Shown: positions 62,538 through 64,000 of the stretch, piece by piece
Layout of the letters: each line of letters begins with the position of its first letter
Position numbering within the stretch: position 1 is the first letter of the stretch
Origin: Microbacterium kunmingense
GTDB taxonomy: Bacteria > Actinomycetota > Actinomycetes > Actinomycetales > Microbacteriaceae
Length of the DNA: 64,000 nt
Reading direction: 5' to 3'
Assembly: GCF_023155745.1 (NCBI RefSeq)
Contig: NZ_JAKNUS010000004.1
Span: 1-64,000 of the forward strand
Notes under the pieces: generated by a model
What the model saw: the letters and a program-made list of their open reading frames with translations, nothing else
Told to the model about the DNA's origin: nothing
Database searches by the model: none
Made by a program: the position numbers and the translations under genes

Positions 62538-64000
62538 GCGCGCGACTCCGCGTGCGGCGGGGTGGCGACCTCAGGTTCCCCGACCGAGAACACCACGTTC
62601 GCCAGCCGTGAGGCGTCGCGGTCGGGGTTCGATACCGACGTGATCGCACCCACGTACGGCTCGAGCGTCTGCAGCAGCTTCTGCGGTGTCGCGAGGATCA
62701 TGTGGAATCCGAACTCGCGGAACACCTCCATCGCGTTGCGCGTGTATCGGCTGTCAGCCTTGTCGAACGCCTCATCGAGCACGATCGACCCGAACCTCGG
62801 AACCTCGTCCTCTTCTTCAGTCAGCTGGTACCGCAGCGCTGCCGCGAGGCAGAAGATGACGAGCTTCTGCCGCTGACCACCCGACAAGCCCTCTGCGGAG
62901 TCATACACCCGCACAACGCGGCCGGCGACGTCCTTCTCCCGCGCGAGGAAGCTCACGTGAAGCCTCGTGTCGAGCACCCGGTTGCGCCAATCGATGTCGA
63001 CGCGGTCCTTGGATCCGAGTCGACCGATTACGTGCTGCAGCACGGCGAATCGTTGCTCGGCACCGGCGGCCGACTCGTCGGCCCAGTTGCCTTCAACGAT
63101 GCGACGGAGGTCGGTGAGGAACTCGTCGACCTCCGGGGTCCGCGTCGTCTTCACATCGATCTCGAGGAAGCGGTCCGCTCCCTCGAACGGGGACCGCCCC
63201 AGGGATGCGTTGACGGGGAGGATTCGCTCACGGATGAGACCCGGGGCGTCGCGGAGGTCGCTGAGCAAGTGTGCGACGACGTCCTGCGATCGTTCCCGCA
63301 ACAGCTTGCGGAACTCGGACTCCTTCTCGGGCAGGCCGCGGGCGATGATGCCTTCGCGCAGTTCCCGGTAGCCGTAGCGGTCGCGGATGTCAGCAGTCAG
63401 CTCTGCGGATGCAGCGGGCCACCCGAGCCGAAACTCGGCGGCGCGCCCGGCGAAGCTGGCCTCAGCATCCGCTGCGCGGCTGGCCGAGGCGTCCTTCTCC
63501 TTCGAGAGTGCCGACTGCACCTTTCGCGCGACTTCGTCCACCGTCTCCAGGCTCACGGAGCGTCGCTCGGCTCGGAACCGGCCTTCGAGGGCGTCGGCGA
63601 TCCGCTCCTCGACCGGTGCATATGGGGTGGCCTCGAGTTCGGCGACGTGTGCCGCGATGCTTTCGACGTGATTGCGGGCGACAGCGTGGGCTCCGAGCGC
63701 CCGTGCGTGCTTCGCGTTCGTTTCGTCCAGTCGCTGGGTCGCTCGCTCCGCGGCCTCCTGTGCTTCGCGGAGAGTCCCCGACTCGCTGGTGAGCACCCGG
63801 AGATCGTCGCGCTGGGCCGCGGTGACCGCCATCGCAGTTGCGAGGTCCACTTGGTCCCAGCTGAACGTCGATACGCGTGTGAAGACGTCGCGCCGACTGA
63901 CCGCATCCTGACGAAACGAGTCGGCCTCGGCGTCGCGGGCGGATGCTTCCTCCATCGCCGCCATCGCGTCCCGCCGACGCTCAAGCAATGCCTCGAGCCG
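62534..64000 (-). CDS. jetC: Wadjet SMC-like ATPase JetC (5' end outside window)
   Basis: The C-terminal 485+ residues of a MukB/SbcC-like ATPase. Long coiled-coil segments (RETLREAQEAAERATQRLDE-like, about the first half shown) lead to the ABC signature GLSGGQRQKLVIFCLAAALR and Walker B GSIVLDEAFDKADSRYTRNA, then FHMILATPQKLLQTLEPYVG. The N-terminal Walker A lies beyond 64,000. JetC loops DNA and licenses cleavage by JetD. jetA (DUF3375) and jetB (DUF4194) are expected to the right. Confidence 0.9.
   Translation of the reverse strand, partial: RLEALLERRRDAMAAMEEASARDAEADSFRQDAVSRRDVFTRVSTFSWDQVDLATAMAVTAAQRDDLRVLTSESGTLREAQEAAERATQRLDETNAKHARALGAHAVARNHVESIAAHVAELEATPYAPVEERIADALEGRFRAERRSVSLETVDEVARKVQSALSKEKDASASRAADAEASFAGRAAEFRLGWPAASAELTADIRDRYGYRELREGIIARGLPEKESEFRKLLRERSQDVVAHLLSDLRDAPGLIRERILPVNASLGRSPFEGADRFLEIDVKTTRTPEVDEFLTDLRRIVEGNWADESAAGAEQRFAVLQHVIGRLGSKDRVDIDWRNRVLDTRLHVSFLAREKDVAGRVVRVYDSAEGLSGGQRQKLVIFCLAAALRYQLTEEEDEVPRFGSIVLDEAFDKADSRYTRNAMEVFREFGFHMILATPQKLLQTLEPYVGAITSVSNPDRDASRLANVVFSVGEPEVATPPHAESRA

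Noticed and set aside
62534..64000. SbcC/RecN-type DNA repair ATPase
   Set aside because: The 4-nt overlap with a DUF3322/DUF2220 gene and the LSGGQRQKLVIFCLAAALRY signature fit Wadjet JetC better than housekeeping SbcC.

Overview
The window is about 70% G+C, with GTG/ATG starts, many ATGA/GTGA gene overlaps and repeats that read as SLSERSETKR when translated. This points to a high-GC actinobacterium of the Microbacteriaceae, most likely Microbacterium or a close relative. Genus is inferred from gene content and repeat style; no rRNA gene is present to confirm it.

Layout, left to right. (1) 1-6.2 kb is a mobile-element region: a decayed IS481-type transposase split by an intact IS21-type element (istA/istB, inverted ends, 5-bp target duplication), then a DUF222-HNH (13E12-type) endonuclease gene flanked by short repeats, then an IS110-type element. 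(2) 6.2-9.9 kb: aldo/keto reductase, Gfo/Idh/MocA dehydrogenase and a ThuA-like protein (sugar or polyol metabolism), with a BLUF blue-light sensor between them. (3) 10.0-14.8 kb: a DAB inorganic-carbon uptake operon (dabB-dabA-PII-like) with a divergent winged-helix regulator. (4) 14.8-23.0 kb: a PLP decarboxylase, then a probable organosulfur acquisition operon (MetQ-, MetN- and MetI-like transporter, two DszC/SfnC-type flavoenzymes, one LLM monooxygenase). (5) 23.2-26.8 kb: a DrrAB-type exporter, gluconokinase, a truncated decarboxylase remnant, an acetyltransferase and a small membrane protein. (6) 26.9-34.4 kb: a glycan-building locus with two divergent operons of glycosyltransferases and a WcbI-like protein. 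(7) 34.5-42.1 kb: a redox operon (SDR, a fused hydrolase/gluconate-dehydrogenase-subunit-3 protein, GMC oxidoreductase), GH15 glucoamylase/trehalase, another SDR and another aldo/keto reductase. (8) 42.1-46.4 kb: DUF2207 membrane protein, a photolyase/cryptochrome relative with apparently permuted domains, an S4 RNA-binding protein, a GMC dehydrogenase pseudogene and NADP glutamate dehydrogenase. (9) 46.5-56.4 kb: a homoprotocatechuate (4-hydroxyphenylacetate) meta-cleavage cluster: MHS transporter, FAH-RraA fusion, GntR regulator, HpaE, HpaD, HpaH, HpaI, and a TPP enzyme downstream. (10) 56.4-59.96 kb: DEAD-box helicase, a membrane protein and a small unknown protein.

At 59,973-59,995 there is a 23-bp copy of a tRNA (probably tRNA-Ser) 3' end including CCA, without the rest of the tRNA. 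This looks like an attachment-site remnant and probably marks the left edge of a genomic island. Everything to its right is accessory: an HTH/PIN toxin-antitoxin pair and the jetD and (partial) jetC genes of a Wadjet anti-plasmid defence system, whose jetA/jetB should lie beyond the right end.

The points most worth attention are the att-bounded Wadjet/TA island, the fused hydrolase-G2DH3 plus GMC operon, the FAH-RraA fusion in the hpa cluster with a shared TCGTATAT motif at two promoters, the permuted photolyase relative, the DAB operon in an apparent heterotroph, and a recurrent -10 hexamer about 6 nt upstream of many start codons (leaderless transcription).
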